Part shown: one piece after another, positions 8,939 to 19,533 of the stretch
Layout: every line of letters starts with the position of its first letter
How positions within the stretch are numbered: position 1 is the first letter of the stretch
Source of the DNA: Nesterenkonia populi
GTDB taxonomy: Bacteria > Actinomycetota > Actinomycetes > Actinomycetales > Micrococcaceae
NCBI RefSeq assembly: GCF_007994735.1
Contig: NZ_VOIL01000001.1
Coordinates: 2,473,626 to 2,537,625, forward strand
Length of the DNA: 64,000 nt
Direction: 5' to 3'
Position numbers and translations under genes: made by a program
Notes under the pieces: model-generated
What the model saw: only the letters and a program-made list of their open reading frames with translations
What the model was told of the DNA's origin: nothing
Databases searched by the model: none

Positions 8939-9475
8939 ATGACCACTGCCATGACTGCTCAAGCCCCCGCCGCACCCCCTGCCGCACCGCAGACGATGCG
9001 AAGTCCCGGCCGGTTCCGGCTGCGCAGAGAGGCCGATGTGCCCCGGCTGCTGCGAGCCATGGGACACACGGATGTCGCTGTCACCGCTGAGGGGGCGGCC
9101 GACGGACGCCGGCCGGTGGAGCTTGCCGCGGAGGCGGAGGAGGGACGCCAGATCCAGGCGATGGCGAAGGTGGTCTGCCAGGCGGCGGTGGAGACGTTCG
9201 CCGGACTGCGGCCGGCCCACCAGATGGAGCGATGGCTGGCTCCCGCGGTGCACGAGAAGATCGTGGAGCGGGCCGAGCTGGTGGCGCATCTGCAGCCGAA
9301 CCCCGGAACCAGGGCCGCACGGCTCCACTTTCGCTCAGTCCGGCCCTGCAGAGTCCGTCAAGGCGTGTGGGAGGTCTCCGTGGTATTCGCCGACGCCCGA
9401 CGCGTGCGGGCCTGCGCACTCCGCCTCAAAGCGCATCGCCGCCGCTGGCAGGTGGTCGCGATGGAGATGGGCTGA
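8939..9475 (+). CDS. Rv3235-family protein
   Basis: A 178-residue protein. The start MTTAMTAQAPAAPPAAPQTM is chosen for the purine-rich GGAGACGGAG just upstream. A disordered Ala/Pro segment precedes the conserved domain (residues about 70-178). It contains AMAKVVCQAAVETFAGLRPAHQMERWL, then VRQGVWEVSVVFADARRVRACALRL and RWQVVAMEMG, the pattern of the actinobacterial Rv3235 family that sits beside secA. Function is unknown; the fold is probably a small alpha+beta domain. It converges on secA, with 38 bases between the stop codons. Confidence 0.8.
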   Translation: MTTAMTAQAPAAPPAAPQTMRSPGRFRLRREADVPRLLRAMGHTDVAVTAEGAADGRRPVELAAEAEEGRQIQAMAKVVCQAAVETFAGLRPAHQMERWLAPAVHEKIVERAELVAHLQPNPGTRAARLHFRSVRPCRVRQGVWEVSVVFADARRVRACALRLKAHRRRWQVVAMEMG

Positions 9476-9513
9476 GCCGGCCGGAGCAGCGGCATTCCCG
9501 CCTGAAGCGCGGG

Positions 9514-12123
<2,610 letters not shown>

Positions 12124-12210
12124 AGCTGGTGTCTCCAGTCAGATCAGTTCAGGCGTCAACATGCCAGTGTAAGCACGACGACGCCGCCCGGCTAATGCCG
12201 ACCGTCATCG

Positions 12211-13032
12211 TCACTCGCCCTCTTCGCCCTCGTCCTCGTCATCGTCCTCCTCCGGCTCGGGCTCCGGGGGCTCAAGGTCAGCACCGGTGAGATCTTCGAG
12301 GATGGCGGCAGCCTCAGCCTCCAGCTCGACCGCTGACTCCTCCGCCTCCTCCCCGTCCAGGGGCTCGCTGAGGGAACGGCTGACGGCGACCACCTGCGCC
12401 TGGTGGCGCAGGACGACGCCGATGGCGTGCTCGGCGCCGTCGGCGTCGCTGACTTCCTGCCGCACTCCGAGGGATGCGTCGGCGGCGGAGAGCACCTCGA
12501 CCTCGTCGATCTCGGTGGTGGCTTCGATCTGGGCGCTGTCGAGCTCCCGGGTGACGGTGTGCTCGCCGCACTGCCCGGCGCCCCGCTGCTCATTGTCCAT
12601 GTAGGCCTGGGCGGCATCGGCGTCGGGGAAGGTGTAGATCGCGGTGTGCTGCTGGTCGTCCTCGGCGAAGGCGGCGAGCGCTGACGAGGGCACGGGCAGG
12701 GCGGAGGCGGTCACGTAGGGCTTGCAGTCGTTGGGGTCCACGGCGAGCCGCTGCAGCTCGGTGTTGAGGTCGCGGATGCGCTCCCAGTAGTCATCGGTGT
12801 CCGTGATGCTGCCGGAGACGTGCGTGTCGAGGGCTTCGCGCATCTCCTCGTGGTCGAGCTGCTCGCCGGTGGGGTCGGGCGCGGTGGCCAGAGTCTGTTC
12901 GGCCTGCCCGGTGGGGGCTCCGTCGGGTAGGCCTGCCCCTGCTTCCCCGTCCTGCCCTGCGGGCTCCTCGGCGCAGGAGGCGAGCAGCAGTGCCGCGGTC
13001 AGCGCGGGGATGAGGGCGGCCGGTGTTCGCAT
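12211..13032 (-). CDS. Acidic secreted lipoprotein of unknown function
   Basis: A 273-residue putative lipoprotein. The signal peptide MRTPAALIPALTAALLLASC ends in a lipobox (LASC) with Cys at residue 20. The mature part begins with a Gly/Glu-rich linker, then a globular domain of about 200 residues with ALDTHVSGSITDTDDYWERI and paired cysteines (NDCKPY, GQCGEH). It ends in a Pro/Glu/Asp tail. The ATG at 13032 gives the proper signal peptide, but AAGGA lies directly against it without spacing. A GTG at 13092 is a longer alternative. No family was recognised. The strong acidity fits a halotolerant host. Confidence 0.7.
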   Translation of the reverse strand: MRTPAALIPALTAALLLASCAEEPAGQDGEAGAGLPDGAPTGQAEQTLATAPDPTGEQLDHEEMREALDTHVSGSITDTDDYWERIRDLNTELQRLAVDPNDCKPYVTASALPVPSSALAAFAEDDQQHTAIYTFPDADAAQAYMDNEQRGAGQCGEHTVTRELDSAQIEATTEIDEVEVLSAADASLGVRQEVSDADGAEHAIGVVLRHQAQVVAVSRSLSEPLDGEEAEESAVELEAEAAAILEDLTGADLEPPEPEPEEDDDEDEGEEGE

Positions 13033-13120
13033 TCCTTCAAGTATCCCGGCAGAGGCGTCCCTCGGCGGTGCGTACGCGCCGGGGGACAGCACGTGAGATG
13101 AAGCACGACGCCGGTGAGCC

Positions 13121-13699
13121 TCAGCTCCCGTGGCGGATCTCGACGCGGCGGTTGGCCGCGAACGTTGAAGGATCTTCCGGGTCCTCCGCCTCAGCCGGCT
13201 GGGAGTCGCCGAAGCCCTCGACGTTCAGGGTCAGGTCCGGGCGCTCATCCTCCAGCACGTCCGCCACCGCCTGGGCTCGGTTCTCGGAGAGCTCGTCGTT
13301 GTCGAAGTCGTACTCATCCGGCACTGGGTTCGAGTCAGTGTGGCCGTGAACATCCACTGCGGCGCCGTCGGGCACCTCCTCAACCAGATCAGCGATGCGA
13401 GCACCGGCATTGCCAGGAAGCTCCCATTCCATGGGCGAGAAGAGGATGTCTGTCTCAAGAGAAATCACGTTCTGCTCCTCGGGCTCTCCCCCGCCCAGGT
13501 CATCGATCGAAACTTCCCGGTCATAGGTGATCAGAGAATCCGCTGGGTTATAGCGGATCACTGCGTCAGCGAAATCGCTGCTGCTGAGGTCAGGCTCCTC
13601 AGGCTGCTCGTGAAGGTCGTCCTCGTCAGCGGAAGCCGCTGGCACGAGGCCGATGCTCAGCGCGCCCGCAGCCAGCAGTACGGCAAGCGACCGACGCAT
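13121..13699 (-). CDS. Exported OmpA-family (peptidoglycan-binding) protein
   Basis: A 192-residue protein with a Sec signal peptide (MRRSLAVLLAAGALSIGLVP, cleavage after PAASA) and a C-terminal OmpA-like domain. The motifs are VDVHGHTDSNPVPDEYDFDN, LSENRAQAVADVL and TFAANRRVEIRH, which match the conserved peptidoglycan-binding residues of the family (TDxxG...N...LSxxRA..V, NRRVE). It probably anchors to cell-wall diaminopimelate outside the membrane. The GAGGAG site five bases before ATG 13699 decides the start; a GTG at 13705 overlaps the upstream TGA. It is translated after the lipoprotein at 13702-14457, so the two probably work together at the cell surface. Confidence 0.85.
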   Translation of the reverse strand: MRRSLAVLLAAGALSIGLVPAASADEDDLHEQPEEPDLSSSDFADAVIRYNPADSLITYDREVSIDDLGGGEPEEQNVISLETDILFSPMEWELPGNAGARIADLVEEVPDGAAVDVHGHTDSNPVPDEYDFDNDELSENRAQAVADVLEDERPDLTLNVEGFGDSQPAEAEDPEDPSTFAANRRVEIRHGS

Positions 13700-13701
13700 G
13701 A

Positions 13702-14457
13702 TCACTCCTCGTCCTCGGTGTCATCGCCATTCCCATCAGCCTCCGGGTCGGATCCGTCGCCGCCGTGGTCAGCAGGCTCAGCGTCCTGCCAGTCAATCTC
13801 GATGTCCTCGAACTCCGGGGCAGCCTCGTGGACAGAGACGCTGATCGTATCGATGTCATCCTCAGGCAGCGGGTAGTTCGCCCAGTAGGTCAGCGAGGCC
13901 CCGTCATTGATGTCGGCCCCGCTGGGAGTGCCGTCCGTCGCCCACCCCGGAGACCCGTGCTGGGCCCCGAGGACCGTGTACTGCTTCAGGTTCTCCCGGT
14001 CGCTCAGCCGAGGCGGGCTGAAGCGACCGTCATGCAGGTTGTAGAGGCTGTAAGCCTCGTGCTCACCGAATTCCGGGGTGATGGTCAGCAGCAGCTCCAT
14101 GGTGTCTTCGCGGGTCCGCAGGTGGTGGAAGCCGACTGTGATCTCACCGTCGATGTCCGGGTTCGGAATGCTGTAGGTGACGGTCTCCACCGCATCCTCC
14201 GGGTCCACCGGCCCTGAATCGGCACCAGCGTCGGTGCCGCCGTCTTCCTCAGCATCCTCATCCCCGGCTGCATCGTCCTCGTCGTCGGCATCGGTGCCGC
14301 CGTCGGTCTCTTCCGTCTCGGAGGTCTGCTCGGCGTCTTCGCCGTTGCCGCTCTCCTCGAACTCGGCGTCGTCCTCCGGGCCGCATGCTGTGAGGGTCAG
14401 GGCTGCCGCGGCGGCGAACGCCGTCACCGAGCGGGCGAGAGTTCTGCGGGGCGTCAT
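13702..14457 (-). CDS. Acidic lipoprotein co-transcribed with the OmpA-like gene
   Basis: A 251-residue putative lipoprotein. The signal peptide ends AAALTLTAC (lipobox LTAC), followed at once by GPEDDAEFEES and a 70-residue Glu/Asp/Thr/Gly linker. The C-terminal domain (residues about 95-230) is beta-rich (TVTYSIPNPDIDGEITVGFHH, MELLLTITPEFGEHEAYSLY) and resembles no family I can name with certainty. GAAGGAG seven bases before ATG 14457 sets the start. The first mature residues closely match those of the divergent lipoprotein at 14736 (DDAEFEE), and the two promoters are near-identical, so the pair seems related by duplication or common control. Confidence 0.75.
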   Translation of the reverse strand: MTPRRTLARSVTAFAAAAALTLTACGPEDDAEFEESGNGEDAEQTSETEETDGGTDADDEDDAAGDEDAEEDGGTDAGADSGPVDPEDAVETVTYSIPNPDIDGEITVGFHHLRTREDTMELLLTITPEFGEHEAYSLYNLHDGRFSPPRLSDRENLKQYTVLGAQHGSPGWATDGTPSGADINDGASLTYWANYPLPEDDIDTISVSVHEAAPEFEDIEIDWQDAEPADHGGDGSDPEADGNGDDTEDEE

Positions 14458-14495
14458 GGTGCTCTCCTTCATGATTCTTTTGTACTCGGACACCT

Positions 14496-14526
14496 GTAAG
14501 TCGTAAGGGGGTGCAAGAAAGTTGCA
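14496..14526 (-). promoter_or_regulatory. Candidate ECF-type promoter, leftward copy
   Basis: On the minus strand TGCAACTTTC (14526-14517) is followed after 13 bases by CGACTTAC (14503-14496). This lies 38 bases before the lipoprotein ATG at 14457. The same two blocks with the same 13-base spacing lie before the divergent lipoprotein gene. An AAC-containing upstream box with a CGA-containing downstream box fits the general look of extracytoplasmic-function sigma promoters. The sigma factor that would read it is not shown; the one encoded at 16726-17340 is an obvious candidate. Confidence 0.5.
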
Positions 14527-14665
14527 GCCATGTTCGCGACATCGTTCCAGGCCCTTAGGCTGCAGCGATCGTGACACGTGATATGTGCAGCAGTCCAGGG
14601 CTAGCAGGAGCAGAGCCCCGTCATGGCAGGCATGGGAGCCCGCCCGAAGAGAGTTTCCCAGTCCA

Positions 14666-14696
14666 TGCAACTTTCCTGCACCGAGCTGCGACTTAC
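14666..14696 (+). promoter_or_regulatory. Candidate ECF-type promoter, rightward copy
   Basis: TGCAACTTTC (14666-14675) and CGACTTAC (14689-14696) are separated by 13 bases, exactly as in the divergent copy. Between and after the boxes more bases agree (TGCACC after the first box, GGTG after the second). The ATG of the PepSY-like lipoprotein gene follows 39 bases downstream of the second box, leaving room for a leader of about 30 bases with an AAGGAGA site. Confidence 0.5.
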
Positions 14697-14735
14697 TGGT
14701 GCCAACACATTCCGCAGCATCCGAAGGAGATTCCG

Positions 14736-15383
14736 ATGAGCATCCAGACCAGCCTGTTCACCAAGTCCGCCGCCGCCTTCGCCGTCGTCGCCCTGGGCGT
14801 GACCGCCTGCTCCCCCGACGACGCCGAGTTCGAGGAGAACGATGACGCGGCCGAGACCGCCGGCACTGAGGACGAGGCCCAGGACAACGGCGAGACAGAC
14901 AGCGACGACGCCGGCACTGAGGCTCAGGACGGCGAGGGCGAGCCCACTACTGCCGAGGAGCCTGAGGCAGACGAGGCTGAGGCCGCCGAGGACGAGGTCC
15001 GCGCCGTCGCCGAGTTCCTCGCCGAGGAGTACCCCGACGGTGAGATCGGTGAGATCGAGGACGAGGGCGGCTACTTCGAGGTCGAGATCTTCGACCTCGG
15101 CAGCGGCACCGAGTACGAGTTCGACATCGACCCTGAGACCTTCGAGATGTGGGACTACGATGAGGAGACCCTCGACAGCGACGATCAGCAGAAGGCGGAA
15201 GCCGTGGAGATCAGCTTCCTCGACGCCCTCGACACCGCTGAGGGCGAGGCCGGCGAGGACCCGACCTTCGACGAGGCCGAGCTCGACACCGAGGACGGCG
15301 TGGTCGTCTGGGAGATCGAGTTCGTCAACGACGTGGAGGTCTACGTGGACGTCGCTTCCGGCGACGTCGTGAAGGTGGACTGA
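14736..15383 (+). CDS. Acidic lipoprotein with PepSY-like domains
   Basis: A 215-residue putative lipoprotein with signal peptide ending VVALGVTAC (lipobox VTAC) and mature start SPDDAEFEEN. A very acidic linker of about 65 residues precedes two PepSY-like repeats. The first has AVAEFLAEEYPDGEIGEIE with GYFEVEIFDLGSGTEYEFDI; the second has VEISFLDALDTAEGEAG with VVVWEIEFVNDVEVYVDVAS. PepSY domains are thought to inhibit or chaperone extracellular proteases. AAGGAGA at 14724-14730 fixes the start. It is divergent from the other acidic lipoprotein gene and converges with the Ser/Thr kinase gene 33 bases away. Confidence 0.8.
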   Translation: MSIQTSLFTKSAAAFAVVALGVTACSPDDAEFEENDDAAETAGTEDEAQDNGETDSDDAGTEAQDGEGEPTTAEEPEADEAEAAEDEVRAVAEFLAEEYPDGEIGEIEDEGGYFEVEIFDLGSGTEYEFDIDPETFEMWDYDEETLDSDDQQKAEAVEISFLDALDTAEGEAGEDPTFDEAELDTEDGVVVWEIEFVNDVEVYVDVASGDVVKVD

Positions 15384-15416
15384 ACCCCGCCGCTGCTCAG
15401 CTGACCTGGAGGTCCG

Positions 15417-16733
15417 TCACTCCACCACTCGGATGGTGCGGCGGGCCTCCAGCTCTGTCCCGTCCGCTGCCCGGCCGCGCAGGACCACTTCCGCCCAGCC
15501 CGGTGCCGTCGGCGTCACGGAGACCTCCTCCGCCGTCTGGTAGGTGCCGGTGGGCAGCAGCCAGACCCAGTCCTCCACCTGGCTCTCCCGGACCTCAAAG
15601 GTGGCGGTCTCCCCCACCTGGACCTCCTCGGGTCCGCTGATGGACAGGGCTGCGTTCTCGGTCTCCGCCGGCAGCCCGCCCGGGCCGCGCAGGAACCACC
15701 CCGCGCCCAGTCCGACCACCGCTGCCAGCGCGACGACGGCGCACACCGCCAGGGCGCTGCGCAGCGGACGGCGCCGCTTGGACTTTCTGCCCGTGCCGCC
15801 GTCCGTGGTGGGCAGAGGCCTCTGCGGGGAGATCATCTGGGTAGGCTGATCCGAGGTGTACGGCGGATAGTACGGGCCCGTGGTCACGGGAGGCTCAGCG
15901 TCGTCGCTCTCATCCGCTGCGAGCGCCTGCGGGACAGGCTCCGGCGGAGCAAGCGCCCGCTCCACCTCAGCCAGCCAGGCCCCGGCATCCTGCAGCCGAT
16001 GGCTCGGATCGGTCCGCATCCCGCGGCCCAGCACCTCGTAGAAGGTCTGCGGCAGATCCGACTGCTGAGCAAGCCACTTCAGCACCGCGGACATTGACCA
16101 GATGTCCGCCCGCGTATCCACCAGCCCAGGCCCGTTCTGCTCCGGGGGCCGGAAGCCGGCCGTGCCGCCGGAGACGGTCAGCCCAGAATTCACCGCCAAG
16201 TCCTTGCACATGCCCAGGTCCGCGAGCAGCAGCCGCTCGTCCGACCCCAGAAGCCTCGTGCTCCCCGCCCCGGAGATCCCCTCAGCACCGGGAGCCGTAG
16301 CCAGCAGAAGGTTGCCGGGACTCAGATCGCGGTGCACCAGCTTGGCGCGGTGCACCGCCTCCAGCGCCTCAGCCAGGGGCCGCGCAAAGGCCAGCATGTC
16401 CTCACGAGTGGCTCGCCAGCCCTCCGCCCACAGCTTCCGCACCCGGTCCGCGAGCGTGCCGCGGTCCGCAAACTCCAGCACCAGGTACGGCTGCTGGCGC
16501 GGGGACTCCCCCATGTCATGAACAGTGACGACTGCGGGGCTGTGGATCTTCCGCAGGGAGCGTCCCTCCGCGATGAAGCGTTCCCGGATCTCCGGGTTGA
16601 GGCTGTGGTTCTCCGCGAGCAGCTTGACCACCACGGTGTCGCCCAGCAGGTCATCGGAGGCCCGGTGCACGGTGGCGAAGGACCCCACACCGATGACTTC
16701 CTCGAGCCGGTAGCGGCCCACCCGCTCACCCAT
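15417..16733 (-). CDS. Membrane Ser/Thr protein kinase with extracellular Ig-like domain
   Basis: A 438-residue Hanks-type kinase. The kinase domain covers residues about 8-270: glycine loop GVGSFATVHRA, catalytic lysine in TVVVKLL, HRDLSPGN catalytic loop, and a DLG triplet (LLADLGM) where DFG is usual. A Pro-rich juxtamembrane linker, one transmembrane helix (about 330-350) and a beta-rich extracellular domain follow (SISGPEEVQVGETATFEV, then ARRTIRVVE). The ATG at 16733 is preceded by AGGAGG and overlaps the sigma factor stop by 8 bases. The sigma factor and kinase are therefore coupled and the kinase may control the sigma factor, as known for some ECF groups. Confidence 0.85.
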   Translation of the reverse strand: MGERVGRYRLEEVIGVGSFATVHRASDDLLGDTVVVKLLAENHSLNPEIRERFIAEGRSLRKIHSPAVVTVHDMGESPRQQPYLVLEFADRGTLADRVRKLWAEGWRATREDMLAFARPLAEALEAVHRAKLVHRDLSPGNLLLATAPGAEGISGAGSTRLLGSDERLLLADLGMCKDLAVNSGLTVSGGTAGFRPPEQNGPGLVDTRADIWSMSAVLKWLAQQSDLPQTFYEVLGRGMRTDPSHRLQDAGAWLAEVERALAPPEPVPQALAADESDDAEPPVTTGPYYPPYTSDQPTQMISPQRPLPTTDGGTGRKSKRRRPLRSALAVCAVVALAAVVGLGAGWFLRGPGGLPAETENAALSISGPEEVQVGETATFEVRESQVEDWVWLLPTGTYQTAEEVSVTPTAPGWAEVVLRGRAADGTELEARRTIRVVE

Positions 16734-17340
16734 CCTGGGCACCCTCCTTCAGCTGGGCGGCCACCATCGCCCGGCCCCGGCTGATCTGGGCCTTCACGGT
16801 TCCCTCGGCACGGCCGAGCCGCTGCGCGATCTCCCTGTAGCTCAGCCCCTCGATGTCCCGGTGGACCACAGGGTTCCGGTAGAGCTCCGGGAGCGCCGCC
16901 AGCGCGTCGCGGACGGTGGTGCGGGTCGCGATCATCGAGCTGATCCGGGCGGCCGGGCCCGCGTCGTCCTCCAGCGGGACCTCCTGACGCTGCCGGCGCA
17001 GATGATCCACCACGCGGCGCCGCACGATGCTGTGCACCCACGTGGTCACCTTGCCGCGGCCGTCGTAGGAGCTGATGGAGCCGGCGATGCTGATCAGCGA
17101 GTCCTGGGCGACGTCGTCCACCGCCGTCTGGTCCAGCAGGGCCGCACCGGCAAACCGGCGCACGACGCCGGAGGAGTCCAGCGCCTCGATCAGCACCTCC
17201 GCCGCGGCCTGATCCTCCTTGGCCTGGGCTGCGAGGGCCGCCAGAGCGTCGTCGTACTCCCCCGACTCAACAGCCTCTGCGGCCAGCCGGCGCGCAGCGG
17301 TGAAGTCCCCAGCACTCAGCGCCGCCTGCAGCTCCTCCAT
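16726..17340 (-). CDS. ECF-type RNA polymerase sigma factor
   Basis: A 204-residue sigma-70 family protein. An N-terminal extension of about 65 residues precedes region 2 (LLDQTAVDDVAQDSLISIAG, then GKVTTWVHSIVRRRVVDHLR). Region 4 is at the end (LAALPELYRNPVVHRDIEGL, YREIAQRLGRAEGTVKAQIS). Region 3 is absent, as in ECF factors. The operon partner is a membrane Ser/Thr kinase and no anti-sigma gene is seen. The start MEELQAALSA lacks a Shine-Dalgarno sequence, but TAGTGT lies exactly 7 bases upstream, suggesting a leaderless message. A GTG at 17382 is the longer alternative. Confidence 0.85.
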   Translation of the reverse strand: MEELQAALSAGDFTAARRLAAEAVESGEYDDALAALAAQAKEDQAAAEVLIEALDSSGVVRRFAGAALLDQTAVDDVAQDSLISIAGSISSYDGRGKVTTWVHSIVRRRVVDHLRRQRQEVPLEDDAGPAARISSMIATRTTVRDALAALPELYRNPVVHRDIEGLSYREIAQRLGRAEGTVKAQISRGRAMVAAQLKEGAQDG

Positions 17341-17347
17341 ACGGGCC

Positions 17348-17353
17348 ACACTA
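17348..17353 (-). promoter_or_regulatory. -10 box of a likely leaderless promoter for the sigma factor gene
   Basis: TAGTGT on the minus strand fits the TANNNT actinobacterial -10 consensus and is separated by 7 bases from the ATG at 17340, so transcription would begin at or next to the start codon. No Shine-Dalgarno sequence is present. This supports the shorter start. No convincing -35 was found. Confidence 0.4.
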
Positions 17354-17427
17354 TCGAAGGCTTCGAACGCGAAGGCTACCACCTCTGCGGCTGGCCGAGA
17401 GGGGCGGTGGGACGCGCCGCCCCCGAG

Positions 17428-18339
17428 CTAGAACAGGACTGTGGCGTATGCGCCCACCTGCGTGAACCCGACGCGTTCGTAGGCGCGGACGGCGGGGGTG
17501 TTGTAGTCATTGACGTAGAGGCTCACCGTGGGGGCCAGCGTCAGCCCGTACTCGACGACGGCGGCCATGCCCGGGCCGGCCAGGCCCTCACCGCGCCGCG
17601 AGGGCGGGACCCAGACGCCCTGCACCTGGACCACCTGGTCGGTGACCGCGCCGAACTCAGCCTTGAAGATGATCTGCCGCGTCTGCGGGTCCACTGCGAT
17701 CAGGGAGTGGCCCGCCCGGATGAGCCCGCGGATCCGTTCCCGGTACTGGCTGATTCCCTGGGTGTAGGGGCTGAAGCCCAGCTCCTCGGCGAACATCGCC
17801 GCACAGGCCTTCTCCACCGCCCGGAACTCCTCGACCCGGGAGGGCCGCACACCCGGCAGCGGGTCGACGGCGGGCGGACCGGAGATGGACATCAGCGGCT
17901 GGTTCGGACGGACCTCCCGCTGGTTCGCCCACCCGGTGGCCTCAAACAGGGGCAGGGCGGCCTCGGCGCGCCCGTAGATCGAGGAGACCCTGCGCTTCAG
18001 CGCCGCTGCCGCCTGTCCGAACAGCCCCGCGGACTCGGGGTCGGCGCTGATCGGGATGATGTTGGACCCCAGCCAACAGGCAGCCCCCAGCCCGCCCCTG
18101 CGGGGCCCCCGGCCATCAGGCCCGTCGATGCCGACCACCAGGGCGCCTGTGCGGCTCTTCGAGGGGGCCGCGCCTCCTCGCTGCCGCACCGCCGCGGACG
18201 CCGAGACGCTGCCCACCGGGTCCTGGGAGAGCAGCGCGTGGAGCGCAGGAGTGTCTGAGGCGTGGAGGAGGCGGACCGCGCCGCCGGTGGCGCGGGCGAT
18301 CTTCGCTGCCGGGTCAGCTGACGGAGACCACAGGGGCAC
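17428..18339 (-). CDS. DUF4081-GNAT family acetyltransferase
   Basis: A 303-residue protein. The N-terminal half (to about residue 150) is the DUF4081-like region ([29 protein letters not shown]). The C-terminal half is a GNAT domain with the acetyl-CoA loop [20 protein letters not shown] and the closing [20 protein letters not shown]. The gene normally follows ispG in actinobacteria, as here. The likely GTG start at 18339 lies inside the end of ispG (26-base overlap), with a GAGGA about 11 bases before it. Substrate unknown. Confidence 0.85.
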   Translation of the reverse strand: MPLWSPSADPAAKIARATGGAVRLLHASDTPALHALLSQDPVGSVSASAAVRQRGGAAPSKSRTGALVVGIDGPDGRGPRRGGLGAACWLGSNIIPISADPESAGLFGQAAAALKRRVSSIYGRAEAALPLFEATGWANQREVRPNQPLMSISGPPAVDPLPGVRPSRVEEFRAVEKACAAMFAEELGFSPYTQGISQYRERIRGLIRAGHSLIAVDPQTRQIIFKAEFGAVTDQVVQVQGVWVPPSRRGEGLAGPGMAAVVEYGLTLAPTVSLYVNDYNTPAVRAYERVGFTQVGAYATVLF

Positions 18340-19483
18340 CGGGGCCGGCGTCCTCTCCCTCGGCTTCGAGCCCCATGTCCTCGGCGATCCGGTTGGCCTC
18401 CTCGATGAGGGTCTCGACGATCTGGTCCTCGGGAACGGTCTTGATGACCTCGCCCTTGACGAAGATCTGGCCCTTGCCGTTGCCGGAGGCCACACCGAGG
18501 TCCGCGTCGCGCGCCTCGCCCGGCCCGTTGACCACGCAGCCCATCACGGCCACGCGCAGCGGCACCTCCATGCCCTCCAGGCCGGCGGTGACCTCGTCTG
18601 CCAGGGTGTAGACGTCCACCTGGGCGCGGCCGCAGGACGGGCAGGAGACGATCTCGAGCTTGCGGGGGCGCAGGTTCAGCGACTCCAGGATCTGATTGCC
18701 GACCTTGACCTCCTCCGCCGGCGGGGCGGAGAGGGACACGCGGATGGTGTCGCCGAGGCCCTGGGACAGCAGGGCCCCGAAGGCGGTGGCAGATTTGATG
18801 GTGCCCTGGAAGGCGGGGCCCGCCTCGGTGACGCCCAGGTGCAGGGGCCAGTCTCCGCGCTCGGCGAGCAGCTGGTATGCCTGGGTCATGATGACCGGGT
18901 CGGAGTGCTTCACGCTGATCTTGAAGTCGTGGAAGCCGTGCTCCTCGAACAGGCTGGCCTCCCACACGGCGGACTCAACGAGCGCCTCCGGGGTGGCTTT
19001 GCCGTACTTCTCCATCTGACGCTTGTCCAGGGAGCCGGCGTTCACACCGATGCGGAGGCTGACCCCGTGGTCGGCTGCCATCTTGGAGATCTCACCGACC
19101 TGGTCGTCGAACTTCCGGATGTTCCCGGGGTTCACCCGCACCGCGCCGCAGCCGGCCTCGATGGCCGCGTAGACGTACTTGGGCTGGAAGTGGATGTCTG
19201 CGATCACCGGGATCTGGGACTTCTTCGCGATGATCGGCAGCGCCTCGGCGTCCTTGTCGGTGGGGCATGCCACCCGGACGATGTCGCAGCCCGAGGCCGT
19301 CAGCTCGGCGATCTGCTGCAGGGTCGCGTTGATGTCGTGGGTCTTGGTGGTGGTCATCGACTGCACCGAGATGGGGTGGTCGCTGCCGACGCCGACGTCG
19401 CCGACCTGGAAGTTCCGGGTTTTCCTGCGAGGCGCCAGCACCGGCGGGGGTGCGGCGGGCATGCCGAGATTGATAGCAGTCAT
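18314..19483 (-). CDS. ispG: 4-hydroxy-3-methylbut-2-enyl diphosphate synthase IspG
   Basis: A 389-residue enzyme of the methylerythritol phosphate pathway. It reductively converts the cyclic diphosphate MEcPP to HMBPP using a [4Fe-4S] cluster. The TIM-barrel part begins [14 protein letters not shown]. The cluster ligands are in [13 protein letters not shown] and [11 protein letters not shown], with the acidic residue further on. The start [16 protein letters not shown] matches relatives. An ATG three codons upstream (19492) is possible, but a TACCAT box sits 7 bases before ATG 19483, which points to a leaderless message. It belongs to the dxr-rseP-ispG-GNAT cluster. Confidence 0.96.
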   Translation of the reverse strand: MTAINLGMPAAPPPVLAPRRKTRNFQVGDVGVGSDHPISVQSMTTTKTHDINATLQQIAELTASGCDIVRVACPTDKDAEALPIIAKKSQIPVIADIHFQPKYVYAAIEAGCGAVRVNPGNIRKFDDQVGEISKMAADHGVSLRIGVNAGSLDKRQMEKYGKATPEALVESAVWEASLFEEHGFHDFKISVKHSDPVIMTQAYQLLAERGDWPLHLGVTEAGPAFQGTIKSATAFGALLSQGLGDTIRVSLSAPPAEEVKVGNQILESLNLRPRKLEIVSCPSCGRAQVDVYTLADEVTAGLEGMEVPLRVAVMGCVVNGPGEARDADLGVASGNGKGQIFVKGEVIKTVPEDQIVETLIEEANRIAEDMGLEAEGEDAGPGAPVVSVS

Positions 19484-19490
19484 CGCATCC

Positions 19491-19496
19491 ATGGTA
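19491..19496 (-). promoter_or_regulatory. -10 box of a likely leaderless ispG promoter
   Basis: TACCAT on the minus strand is 7 bases before the ispG ATG at 19483, the same spacing as for the sigma factor gene. There is no Shine-Dalgarno sequence. It would allow ispG to be expressed independently of rseP and dxr. Confidence 0.35.
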
Positions 19497-19533
19497 CGAC
19501 GCCGGAAGCCAGCCTCCCGACGTCGCGCCTCTC

